A stretch of DNA of 43,414 bases from an uncultured Nitrospira sp. (GTDB taxonomy: Bacteria > Nitrospirota > Nitrospiria > Nitrospirales > Nitrospiraceae): positions 43,803 to 87,216 of the forward strand of contig CABVSR010000018.1 in NCBI GenBank assembly GCA_902500995.1, in the 5' to 3' direction. A program made the position numbers and the translations under genes. Below are positions 36,081 to 43,360 of this stretch, piece after piece; within the stretch, counting starts at the first letter, position 1, and every line of letters begins with the position of its first letter. Under the pieces are notes generated by a model. That model was not told the DNA's origin, did no database searches, and was given only the letters and a program-made list of their open reading frames with translations.

Positions 36081-36938
36081 TTATCGAATGACCAGGATAG
36101 GACAGGTCACTTTATGCAACACCGCATGCGACACGCTGCCGAGCAGGAAATGCTCAAAGCCTCTCCAACCATGCGATCCGACAATCACCAGATCGGCACG
36201 GCCTGCCGATCTGGTAATGCAATGAGCCGGATCACCATGCTCGACTTGCGCGGTGACAGCCGGATAGATGGTTCGCAAGGCGGCCGCAGTTTCGTCCACG
36301 AGCTGCCGAGCAGACTGATCCATTTCAGCCGTCCATTTGTCGTCTCGAAAATCCATGATCGAATCGCCGATGGGAATGGTCGGCACGACGGTCAGGAGGG
36401 ACAACTCTATCGGCTGAGTAAACCGGTGCGCGCTCAACCAGTTGCGCAACTTGAGCGAATCCTCATATCCTTCCACGGTGAGCAACACACGTCGAATGCT
36501 CCCGGGGTCGTCTCTGACCAGCAGGGCCGTGCAGGGGGCATGCAATACCACCCGATGCGAAACGCTGCCTAAGACCAGCTCCGCAAGTCGTCCACGCCCT
36601 TGTGATCCCACTGCCACCAAGTCGGCTTGAGACGAGCGAATCGCCTCCAGCACAACCGGTGCCGGGTTCCCAATCTTGTATACTCGCTGGATGGAAGGAA
36701 CCGTGGCAGGCACCAATGCGCCTGTTTGGTCGAGCAGGCGCTCTCCTGCTGCAACCATCTCCTCTCGCATGGCTCCAGCGCTTTTGCGGCCGAGCGGTTG
36801 CGCGAAGAGCGGATTTTCGAAGGGGCGGAGGTCCACCGCGTGGACGAGGGTCAGCTCCTCGTGGGTAAAGAGCCGGCAGACGACCTTGACGGCGTTGAAA
36901 GACTGCTCGGACCAGTCGACGGCAACGACGGTACGCAT
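36081..36938 (-). CDS. Tandem universal stress protein
   Basis: The 285-residue protein has two UspA domains in tandem. The ATP-binding motifs are visible in both: VGSQGRGRLAELVLGSVSHR in the first and VGSHGWRGFEHFLLGSVSHA in the second, each followed by a C-P/C-T-ILV-type strand. The N-terminus is MRTVVAVDWSEQSFNAVKVV. It is probably an ATP-binding stress protein. It lies on the minus strand upstream of the CBS protein, with a 93-bp gap. Confidence 0.92.
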   Translation of the reverse strand: MRTVVAVDWSEQSFNAVKVVCRLFTHEELTLVHAVDLRPFENPLFAQPLGRKSAGAMREEMVAAGERLLDQTGALVPATVPSIQRVYKIGNPAPVVLEAIRSSQADLVAVGSQGRGRLAELVLGSVSHRVVLHAPCTALLVRDDPGSIRRVLLTVEGYEDSLKLRNWLSAHRFTQPIELSLLTVVPTIPIGDSIMDFRDDKWTAEMDQSARQLVDETAAALRTIYPAVTAQVEHGDPAHCITRSAGRADLVIVGSHGWRGFEHFLLGSVSHAVLHKVTCPILVIR

Positions 36939-37043
36939 CGCAGCTCCCTTGCGGGAAGGCTCGTCACCCGGCGCTCCTGATTGAATGATTCTATACCCGA
37001 GGGTGGTAAGAGACCAGGGGGAGATTCTTAGGGGGTAAGACTG

Positions 37044-37400
37044 CTAATCAGCGTAGCGGAGATCACGGGCATCGGCCAGCGAAAGATAGGCTTCTCCCCA
37101 TTGATGCGGACTCACAAGACTCCATGCTTCATCCGGATCGATCGGTCTGAAACGCAGACCGTACAGCCCTCCATAGACCACATGAGCCAGCCCCGCGCCA
37201 GAATCTTCAATCACCTGAGCATAGGCAACGCAGGGAGGCGTCTGCTGGTGATCACTCCAACCTGTCACCCAATACCATTCGCCGGCAGGGTTCCGATCAT
37301 AGAGCCGGACTTGAGACACCGGTCGAGCGGGTCCGACTTCCTGAAAGCGAGCGAAGACGCTGGTCTCACAATTCTCGTTCGAATCAACTTCTACGATCAT
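37044..37400 (-). CDS. Hypothetical protein
   Basis: The 118-residue protein is not recognised. It starts MIVEVDSNENCETSVFARFQ and contains RLYDRNPAGEWYWVTGWSDH, a Trp/Tyr-rich beta-looking stretch, then VVYGGLYGLRFRPIDPDE. No signal peptide is seen. I chose the ATG at 37400, which follows GAGGA; an in-frame GTG at 37415 is possible. Confidence 0.55.
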   Translation of the reverse strand: MIVEVDSNENCETSVFARFQEVGPARPVSQVRLYDRNPAGEWYWVTGWSDHQQTPPCVAYAQVIEDSGAGLAHVVYGGLYGLRFRPIDPDEAWSLVSPHQWGEAYLSLADARDLRYAD

Positions 37401-37618
37401 AGGGCCGTTCCTCACAAAGTAAATCCCTTCCCAACCCTGCCGACCATCAATTCAAACATATGTCGCTCAGTCATCACCAGCTACGCCACCAGTGAGGACA
37501 CCAACATTGCGCTCGCGCGAGAGATCCAAATCCCGACACACTCCGTAATTCATATGACAGCCCGGCTACTCGGCCTCTTCGTACCCCGCATCTCATACCA
37601 ACGTAAGGAGATTTCGAC

Positions 37619-38005
37619 ATGACATCTGAGAGCATTCCGGCAGTCGTAGAGCAATATTTCGCAGCCATCGGGAAAATGGATGCAGAGTCCTGGGTCAGCT
37701 GTTTTGCCGAGCAGGGAGTAAGTTACGAACCGGGGGTGCCCGTCCCGCTGCAGGGGCATGCGGCGCTGGGCCAGTTCATCCGGGGTGTGCTCGACCTGTT
37801 CCAGACCATCGAGCTGACGGCGGATCATGTGTTCGTCACGGGCAACAGAACGGCCGTCAAATTCACCGGACGCGGGCGCGGCAAAACCGGCCGCGATGTT
37901 GTTATAGAGGGTATCGATGTCTTCGAAGTGAATGAGAAGGGATTGATTCAAACCGTGTGGGGCTACTGGAACCCCGCCGCCATGCTGGCGCAATTACAGG
38001 GGTAA
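37619..38005 (+). CDS. SnoaL/NTF2-like protein
   Basis: The 128-residue protein has the compact NTF2-like fold: VVEQYFAAIGKMDAESWVSC, FAEQGVSYEPGVPVPLQGHA, ALGQFIRGVLDLFQ, TGNRTAVKFTGRG and IEGIDVFEVNEKGLIQTVWG. It resembles SnoaL and steroid-isomerase-like proteins that bind small hydrophobic molecules. AAGGAG lies upstream of the ATG. A possible small gene follows 26 bp on. Confidence 0.85.
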   Translation: MTSESIPAVVEQYFAAIGKMDAESWVSCFAEQGVSYEPGVPVPLQGHAALGQFIRGVLDLFQTIELTADHVFVTGNRTAVKFTGRGRGKTGRDVVIEGIDVFEVNEKGLIQTVWGYWNPAAMLAQLQG

Positions 38006-38031
38006 TCCATGAATACTGCAAGGAGGTCATG

Positions 38032-38145
38032 ATGGGCAGGTCTGAGACAGACATTCTCTTTTCAAGCAAAATGACAAGTAGCATACCGGCCGCTTTCAAA
38101 GCATTCCAGTATGAAACAGAACTCTTGTCACCCTATTTCACCTGA
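38032..38145 (+). CDS. Possible 37-residue protein
   Basis: A reading frame of 37 codons starts MGRSETDILFSSKMTSSIPA and ends LSPYFT. AAGGAGG lies five bases before the ATG, the best ribosome-binding site nearby, which is the main support. It follows the SnoaL-like gene closely and overlaps the end of the convergent HEPN-like gene by 18 bp. No family is recognised. Confidence 0.35.
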   Translation: MGRSETDILFSSKMTSSIPAAFKAFQYETELLSPYFT

Positions 38146-38601
38146 CACCTGATCGTGAATGGCATGAAGTATGTGATGGGCATTTTCTGCTTCCGATTGC
38201 GCCGTCTTAATCTTGCGATCATCGAAATGAGCCTTTTCATGAATCAAGGATTTTCTTGCGACTCGAAATTTCGACACACTGTCCAGAAGTTCTTTGTCCG
38301 CTATGCCAAGAAGGCTGAGCTTATCCTCGTATGCTCTGCGATCATATTCTTTGAATTTTGTCTCTCCAAATCTTGCGACAATGAGCAGATGAGTCAATGC
38401 CTCAAGCCACATTCCTGTAAAAACAATGGAAACCATGGCTTTTTTAAAGCTGGTTTGCCTCGGGTCATAGGATAGTATGTAACCAGCATGTCCCTCCGGC
38501 TTTGGGCGCCGTCCGATTTTCATTGCCTCAATCATCTCCTCGTAAGCCTCATCTGCAATTACCTTGTAAAGACCAACGTTTGTGAAAATGAAATGATTCA
38601 T
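38128..38601 (-). CDS. HEPN-like hypothetical protein
   Basis: The 157-residue protein is largely helical and includes YDPRQTSFKKAMVSIVFTGM, LEALTHLLIVARFGETKFKE, YEDKLSLLGIADKELLDSVS, and KFRVARKSLIHEKAHFDD. The last contains Arg-x4-His (R116, H121), matching the active-site motif of HEPN domains, which are often RNases in toxin-antitoxin and defence systems. Codons here are more A/T-rich than in neighbours, suggesting transfer. The first ATG (38601) lacks a ribosome-binding site; an in-frame TTG at 38619 is an alternative. No MNT or antitoxin partner is obvious. HEPN assignment is tentative. Confidence 0.6.
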   Translation of the reverse strand: MNHFIFTNVGLYKVIADEAYEEMIEAMKIGRRPKPEGHAGYILSYDPRQTSFKKAMVSIVFTGMWLEALTHLLIVARFGETKFKEYDRRAYEDKLSLLGIADKELLDSVSKFRVARKSLIHEKAHFDDRKIKTAQSEAENAHHILHAIHDQVSGEIG

Positions 38602-38610
38602 GAGGGAGCC

Positions 38611-38745
38611 ATGGAGCAAGTGATCGAGCAGCCCAATGTTCTAGAGAAACCCAACCTGGCCAAAATTGAGCCCAAGGACGGAGAAACGAGTATCACGTTT
38701 GCGTATGCGGGGAGCCGGCAATCCGAGGTTTGGGATAATGGATAG
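38611..38745 (+). CDS. Possible 44-residue protein divergent from the HEPN-like gene
   Basis: The reading frame starts MEQVIEQPNVLEKPNLAKIE and ends RQSEVWDNG. GAGGGAG precedes the ATG. After the TAG at 38743 the same frame stays open for more than 240 bases (FLEYPFAVDFLEEPSGLVPV), so it may be a remnant of a longer gene with an internal stop. The stretch to 38987 holds no other clear feature. No family is recognised. Confidence 0.35.
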   Translation: MEQVIEQPNVLEKPNLAKIEPKDGETSITFAYAGSRQSEVWDNG

Positions 38746-38987
38746 CTACTCTTCGTATGGCACCAGATTTCCACAAAATTTCTTGAATATCCCTTCGCAG
38801 TCGATTTCCTGGAGGAGCCGTCCGGGCTGGTTCCAGTTGCGCGCGTCACCGCAGAGCTATCCGCTATTTTTCCGCTTTCCGTAAAGGATGAGATCGGGCG
38901 GGCCTTCCCTGCGCGCATGGGACGAGCACCGTCCTCGTGTGCGCGTTCTGCGAGCAAGAAGGTCTGCTCGATCTCGTCCTTCCCCTC

Positions 38988-39725
38988 CTACTTCCACCCC
39001 TCCCCGCTCATCCCTCCGCCCATGCCGCCGAAATTGCCGCCGAAGCCGCCTTGCCCACTGCCCCAATACTGTCCGCGTCGCAGCCGCGCGTAAGGATGCC
39101 GCAGATCCGGCCGGCTGAGCCACCAGAGAAACCAGAGGGCCCCGCTGGCCGTGGTGACGGTGATCCAGAACCCCAGTCCGCGAAAGTGTGCCTTCTTTGT
39201 GGTGCCGACGCGAATCTCCTGCGAGACCGACGCCAAGGCCACGACCGTGCGATAGAGCCCTTCGTCGAAATGCCCGTTCTTGATCGCCGGGTCGAGATAC
39301 TCATGTCCGACCCGGCCGACCACCTCGCCGCCCATCACCGGAATCATGCGCCGCCCCATGGTCACGGCCGCCTGGCGCTCCTGCACCGCCAACAGAATCA
39401 AGACTCCATGTTCATCCTGGGCTGAGCCGATGCCCCATTTCTGGTAGAGGCCCATCGCATAGTCGTTGGCCGAGGGATAGGGTTTCAGCGTCGGCACGGT
39501 GACCACGACCATTTCGACACCGGTCTTTCGTTCGAGATCCTGGCAGACCGACCTGATCCTGGCGCGCCAGTCCGCTTCGATGACGCCGGCATGGTCGCTG
39601 ACGTAGCCTTGTGGATCGTAGTTGGGAACGGGCTCCCGGGCATCAATCGGCACAACCGCCATGACCAACCAGACTACCCACAGCCCTGCAAGGAGGCGCG
39701 TGACTGCAAGACAGTGCCGTATCAT
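38988..39725 (-). CDS. TPM-domain membrane protein
   Basis: The 245-residue protein has a signal peptide (LLAGLWVVWLVMAVVPIDA), then a TPM domain: PQGYVSDHAGVIEADWRARI, TGVEMVVVTVPTL, AMGLYQKWGIG, DEHGVLILLAVQERQAAVTM, GRRMIPVMGGEVVG. One membrane segment follows (ITVTTASGALWFLWWL), then a Gly-rich tail (GSGQGGFGGNFGGMGGGMSG). TPM domains are extracytoplasmic and in some plants and bacteria repair photosystem or envelope proteins. Its start overlaps the stop of the upstream NTase-like gene (ATGA). Confidence 0.88.
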   Translation of the reverse strand: MIRHCLAVTRLLAGLWVVWLVMAVVPIDAREPVPNYDPQGYVSDHAGVIEADWRARIRSVCQDLERKTGVEMVVVTVPTLKPYPSANDYAMGLYQKWGIGSAQDEHGVLILLAVQERQAAVTMGRRMIPVMGGEVVGRVGHEYLDPAIKNGHFDEGLYRTVVALASVSQEIRVGTTKKAHFRGLGFWITVTTASGALWFLWWLSRPDLRHPYARLRRGQYWGSGQGGFGGNFGGMGGGMSGEGWK

Positions 39726-40486
39726 CGCGGCGCCACCGTCCCGTCCGGCTGGATCAGCTTGATCAATGCGTCGAGGTCCCCCGCATACCGTTCATATAAC
39801 CGCGGGACCTCCACCGGTCCCGGTGAAATGATGCCACGCTTCAGCTCCAGCACATCACCGAGTCCGGTCAGCTCGAGTCCGGTCATGTGGCGAACGGCGG
39901 TGAGCAGCGCGTCCGATTGAAATAACGCCGGCTGTCCGGCCAGCCGCTGCAAGCCGCGCAAACAGGGCAGCAAGGCCGTCAGCGATAACGGCAGCAACAT
40001 GGTGATCGCTTCTTCCGTGCCGCCGCCTTCAATGTACCGCTGCCGCAGCCGCACGAGATTGCCCTGGATCCCCTGTTGCACTTGATAGGCCAAATGTGTC
40101 CGGTCGATATGCAGGCCAATGAACGGATCTCTACCCCAGAGCACGCGATGTTGTTCCTGAATTTCCAGATATTCGAGCGGGAAGGGGGTGCCGGATTTCG
40201 TGAGTTCCGCCTCTGTCAGCAGGAGCGGCACGACAAATTGGTCGCGACTCCAGCGCTTATGGGCCTTGGCGTACCGCTTCATTCCTTCGCGTTCATAGGC
40301 GGACAGCAGCAGCAGCAGATTGAGATTCGAGCGGCCCGGCAAAAACTCGCCGCCCACGGCGCTCCCGTACAGAATGATGCCCTCTAATTGTGGGCCAAGG
40401 AGGGTCCTTGTTTCTTTGACGTATCGCTGGAGAAGTTGCTGAACCTCGGAAGGAATATCAAGCGCGGTCGGTTGAGTCACAAACAC
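39722..40486 (-). CDS. Nucleotidyltransferase-like protein with Asn for catalytic Asp
   Basis: The 254-residue protein starts with a nucleotidyltransferase-like fold: GIILYGSAVGGEFLPGRS then NLNLLLLLS. The Gly-Ser of the motif (G41-S42) is present, but the two metal-binding Asp residues expected in SDIDLL-type segments are Asn (N54 and N56). It is therefore probably catalytically dead. A helical C-terminal half follows (AYQVQQGIQGNLVRLRQRYI, and EEAITMLLPLSLTALLPCLR). It is translationally coupled to the TPM gene, which points to a joint role, for example nucleotide sensing for an envelope protein. Confidence 0.75.
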   Translation of the reverse strand: MFVTQPTALDIPSEVQQLLQRYVKETRTLLGPQLEGIILYGSAVGGEFLPGRSNLNLLLLLSAYEREGMKRYAKAHKRWSRDQFVVPLLLTEAELTKSGTPFPLEYLEIQEQHRVLWGRDPFIGLHIDRTHLAYQVQQGIQGNLVRLRQRYIEGGGTEEAITMLLPLSLTALLPCLRGLQRLAGQPALFQSDALLTAVRHMTGLELTGLGDVLELKRGIISPGPVEVPRLYERYAGDLDALIKLIQPDGTVAPR

Positions 40487-40589
40487 CTCTCCTGTCTCGC
40501 TAGGGAATTCATCTGGCTGAATCGCCTCCTGCTGCCATGACCCGGCAGATAATCCATGCCTAGTACATCGACCACAACAGATTACATCC

Positions 40590-40719
40590 TGACAGGATGC
40601 TCAAAATGGCCGTCCAGCAAGGCCGCAGCCAAGTGAAGAGCCGAGGCGTACCCTCGCGGTACGTTGAGGGTCTGAACGAGGCGAGAACGCCGCTGGCGGA
40701 CGTTTTCAGCATTCTGTCA
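40590..40719. repeat. Palindromic repeat, copy A (about 130 bp)
   Basis: It is bounded by TGACAGGATGC (40590) and the inverted GCATTCTGTCA (ending 40719), one mismatch apart. The centre is CGTACCCTCGCGGTACG, an inverted repeat. Its left 40 bases are identical to copy C. Its right end lies inside the FAD-monooxygenase gene, supplying the last three codons and the stop. Confidence 0.8.
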
Positions 40720-41974
40720 CGCGGGCATTCGGATCCGGCAGGAATCCTGCGGCCATGATCCGATCCACTAATGAGAAGGGCGGTTGGCTTCGTAATCCCG
40801 CCGTGGTCGAAAGCACACGATAACGAAGTCGCGCATTCCGGTCGAGCGTGCGAAACACGCGATCGCGCAGGTAGGCCAGCAGCGGGTTGCCGGTGTTCCA
40901 GAACCGGCATTGTTCATCCGCCAGTCGCTGCAACATCATCACCTGCGGCCGGCGGGCAATTTCAAAAGCGCGCAAGGCTTTCGCAGAAAAGTCGTTCTCC
41001 TTCAGCCAGCGGGGAATGAGATCAGCCACCGTCACCGCATCCACCATCGCTTGCATACGCCCTTGAGAAGCGTGGGGATTCATCGCATGGGCGGCGTCGC
41101 CGATGAGCAACGCGCCATCCGCCACCCATCGATCGGTCCGGACGCGCCCCGTGGGCATGTAGCCGGTCTGGCTCCAATCGACGAGGCCTGGGACGATCCC
41201 TTCCATAGCGGGATCGATCCGGATCCAGGCGCGCCGTAACGCGTCGAGTCCCTGGGCTTTCACGGCTTCATATGAGCCGGCCTTGATCATATAGAAGGCG
41301 TAGACCTGTTGCCCGGCTGCGGGAAATAATCCCAGAATTTCACGCTTCCCGACCAGATACCGCGCCTCATTGAACTCCGGTGGGGCCTTGAGAATGGCAA
41401 TGAGGTAGCTCTGCGGATACCGATAGAGATTCGCTGAAATGCCGAGCGATTCGCGAACCTTGGAAAACGCGCCGTCCGCCCCGACAACCAGTCGCGCGGA
41501 CACTTCCATCGGCTCACCGTGACGAGTCGCGTGCAAGCCGATCACTCGACTGCCGTCGAAGCGGAGTCCGGTGAAGGTGGCATCGTACCAGAGTCCGTCA
41601 GGATTCTGTTTCTCCAACGCATCGAGAATGGCATGGTGCGCGACATTGGGCAGCGTCACCACCGCCCGATTGTATGGAGCGGGCAGGTCACTGTAATCCA
41701 CGGTGCAGAGGCGTTCGCCTCCCGACCGGCAGAAATTGAACCGCTGCACCGATCGAACGGCATGAGTCGGCAACTTATCCAGCAACCCCAGTCGATCGAG
41801 CACCTGCTGGCCGTTCGGCTGCAGAATTTCACCGCGCAGACCCTGTGGCGGTCCGACGGCCCGCTCCACCACCAAGGAGCGCACCCCCTGCTGCGCGAGC
41901 AACAGGGCCAACACGGCGCCGCCGCCGCCCGCGCCGACAATCGCCACATCCGTCTCTATTCTCGCGTGCCCCAT
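40706..41974 (-). CDS. FAD-dependent monooxygenase
   Basis: The 422-residue protein has an N-terminal FAD-binding fold (VAIVGAGGGGAVLALLLAQQ, then VVERAVGPPQGLRGEILQPN) and LIGDAAHAMNPHASQGRMQA, the GDAAH motif of the p-hydroxybenzoate-hydroxylase/UbiH group. Such enzymes hydroxylate aromatic or quinone-like substrates; the true substrate is unknown. The ATG at 41974 follows TAGGGA. Eight bases separate it from the PLD-like stop, so they form one operon. Its last residues (TEC) and stop come from repeat copy A, so the native C-terminus may have been altered. Confidence 0.9.
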   Translation of the reverse strand: MGHARIETDVAIVGAGGGGAVLALLLAQQGVRSLVVERAVGPPQGLRGEILQPNGQQVLDRLGLLDKLPTHAVRSVQRFNFCRSGGERLCTVDYSDLPAPYNRAVVTLPNVAHHAILDALEKQNPDGLWYDATFTGLRFDGSRVIGLHATRHGEPMEVSARLVVGADGAFSKVRESLGISANLYRYPQSYLIAILKAPPEFNEARYLVGKREILGLFPAAGQQVYAFYMIKAGSYEAVKAQGLDALRRAWIRIDPAMEGIVPGLVDWSQTGYMPTGRVRTDRWVADGALLIGDAAHAMNPHASQGRMQAMVDAVTVADLIPRWLKENDFSAKALRAFEIARRPQVMMLQRLADEQCRFWNTGNPLLAYLRDRVFRTLDRNARLRYRVLSTTAGLRSQPPFSLVDRIMAAGFLPDPNARVTEC

Positions 41975-41982
41975 CGAAGTCC

Positions 41983-42525
41983 CTACTCTGTCCAGCCGGC
42001 AAAACGTTCGTGGTCGTTCCACATGGATATAAATTTCTCGCGGACCTTGGCCGTCAGCCGCGCATCGGTGATGACATCGAGCCGCTCATCATTGTACCGG
42101 TTACCGCTCGTGGTGTGGTTCGCCGATCCGGAGGTATTGATCAGATCATCGATGACGGCCTGCTTGAGATGCATCAATGCATCATGCCGGTTGATCCTGA
42201 TGGGCACACCTGCCAATCGCAATGTCTTCACGGCGCTCAGTTGTTTCGGGTCATTGAGACGTTCGCGATCGGTGATGACCCGGACATCGACCCCGCGATG
42301 TTTCGCTTCCACCAATGCCTTCACCACCGGCGGCGCCGTCAATCCGTAGACCGACACGTAAATATAGCTGCGTGCCCGGTCATATAACTGCACCAGATGA
42401 TCGATGGGGCGATCTTCGGGGGCATAGTAGACATCAATCGTGGCGGCCCAGACCGGTAACTGCGGCCAATAGGCCAATCCGACAACCATCAAGGCGATCA
42501 CGGGAAGACAGGTCGGACGACTCAT
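41983..42525 (-). CDS. Secreted single-HKD phospholipase D-like protein
   Basis: The 180-residue protein has a signal-peptide-like start (CLPVIALMVVGLAYW, then PVWA) and one HKD motif in ALMHLKQAVIDD (H119, K121, D126). Single-HKD proteins of this size usually dimerise to form the active site and act as nucleases (Nuc-like) or phospholipases. ITDRERLND and SGSANHTTSGN also match the family. The ATG at 42525 is preferred; the frame stays open upstream through the gap into repeat copy B. Confidence 0.85.
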   Translation of the reverse strand: MSRPTCLPVIALMVVGLAYWPQLPVWAATIDVYYAPEDRPIDHLVQLYDRARSYIYVSVYGLTAPPVVKALVEAKHRGVDVRVITDRERLNDPKQLSAVKTLRLAGVPIRINRHDALMHLKQAVIDDLINTSGSANHTTSGNRYNDERLDVITDARLTAKVREKFISMWNDHERFAGWTE

Positions 42526-42605
42526 GCGTGGCCTAACTAGAAGAAGAGATTCGATGAACACAGGTGAATGTCGATGATTTACACATAAAGCACAGATGGA
42601 TTTCC

Positions 42606-42730
42606 GCAGGATGCTCAAAACGTTCGCCCAGCAAGGCCGCAGCCAATGAAGATCCTCAACGTACCCTTGCGGTACGTTGAGGATCTGAATGACGCGAGAA
42701 CGCCGCTGGCGGAAGTTTTCAGCATCCTGC
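42606..42730. repeat. Palindromic repeat, copy B (about 125 bp)
   Basis: GCAGGATGC (42606-42614) and GCATCCTGC (42722-42730) are perfect inverted ends. The centre is a perfect 15-bp inverted repeat, GATCCTCAACGTACC and its complement, around the loop CTTGC. The arms (CAGCAAGGCCGCAGCC, then GAGAACGCCGCTGGCGG) match copy A. It lies between the PLD-like gene start and the 126-aa gene's stop. Confidence 0.85.
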
Positions 42731-42739
42731 TAGATGGGA

Positions 42740-43120
42740 TCACTCGAGGTCAAAAAGCGTTCGAAAATGGTCGTCGGATTCTTCCCAGGCTTGAGGCGAA
42801 GTCGTGGACAACCACTCACGCAAAAATCCCTTCTGTTCCGGGGTCAACATCTGTTTAATCTGGTGCGTGCGCCCTTGCAGGGGTTGGAGAAACCCGGCGC
42901 GAGTCTTGAAATCCAGCGTGGCCGTCCGCACATACATATTCGTATACATGGTGGGGCGCTCGTCTTCGCCTTCGCCCTGGACCCATACCGAAAGAAATTT
43001 TTCCATCTGCAGCCCGGCGCTATCCAGGGCCGGTTCGGCATCGTCATGAAACAACTCGTTTTCTGATTCTTGTAAGGGAGCCGCCTCATGGGCGCGAAAC
43101 AAGAAATTTTTCTTCCACAT
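42740..43120 (-). CDS. Hypothetical protein
   Basis: I do not recognise this 126-residue protein. It begins MWKKNFLFRAHEAAPLQESE, is acidic in the middle, and contains VRTATLDFKTRAGFLQPLQG, then QMLTPEQKGFLREWL. It is probably cytoplasmic. The ATG at 43120 follows GGAGGG. It is flanked by repeat copies B and C. A promoter-like sequence lies just upstream. Confidence 0.65.
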   Translation of the reverse strand: MWKKNFLFRAHEAAPLQESENELFHDDAEPALDSAGLQMEKFLSVWVQGEGEDERPTMYTNMYVRTATLDFKTRAGFLQPLQGRTHQIKQMLTPEQKGFLREWLSTTSPQAWEESDDHFRTLFDLE

Positions 43121-43143
43121 ACCTACCCTCCAGACGGGCGCAT

Positions 43144-43171
43144 ACTGTAAGCTAGGCGTGGTGAAAGTCAA
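43144..43171 (-). promoter_or_regulatory. Promoter-like sequence for the 126-aa gene
   Basis: On the minus strand TTGACT (43171-43166) is followed after 16 bases by TACAGT (43149-43144). The predicted start of transcription would lie about 17 bases before the ATG at 43120, leaving room for the ribosome-binding site GGAGGG. Confidence 0.5.
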
Positions 43172-43241
43172 GAAAGCGGCCGCCTCTCCCGTACGACTTC
43201 GCAGCAAGCTTCTCGTCGCGACCTGTTGGGGGTCGATCGCC

Positions 43242-43271
43242 TTGACAACACAAGAACGCGTTTGCTAACTT
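43242..43271 (+). promoter_or_regulatory. Possible plus-strand promoter
   Basis: TTGACA (43242-43247) is followed after 18 bases by TAACTT (43266-43271), with TG just before the -10. No gene is visible downstream before the window ends, apart from repeat copy C, so it may serve a gene beyond the edge or be chance. Confidence 0.25.
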
Positions 43272-43360
43272 CTTGAAATTCTTTAGCAGTTTGCTGCACC
43301 GTCACGGTGAGTTCCTTGAAACATGGAACACCCACACTAGGGCACAACACGAATACCCGT

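Noticed and set aside
43168-43350. 60-codon minus-strand ORF near the right edge
   Set aside because: It overlaps promoter-like sequences on both strands and has no ribosome-binding site or family match.
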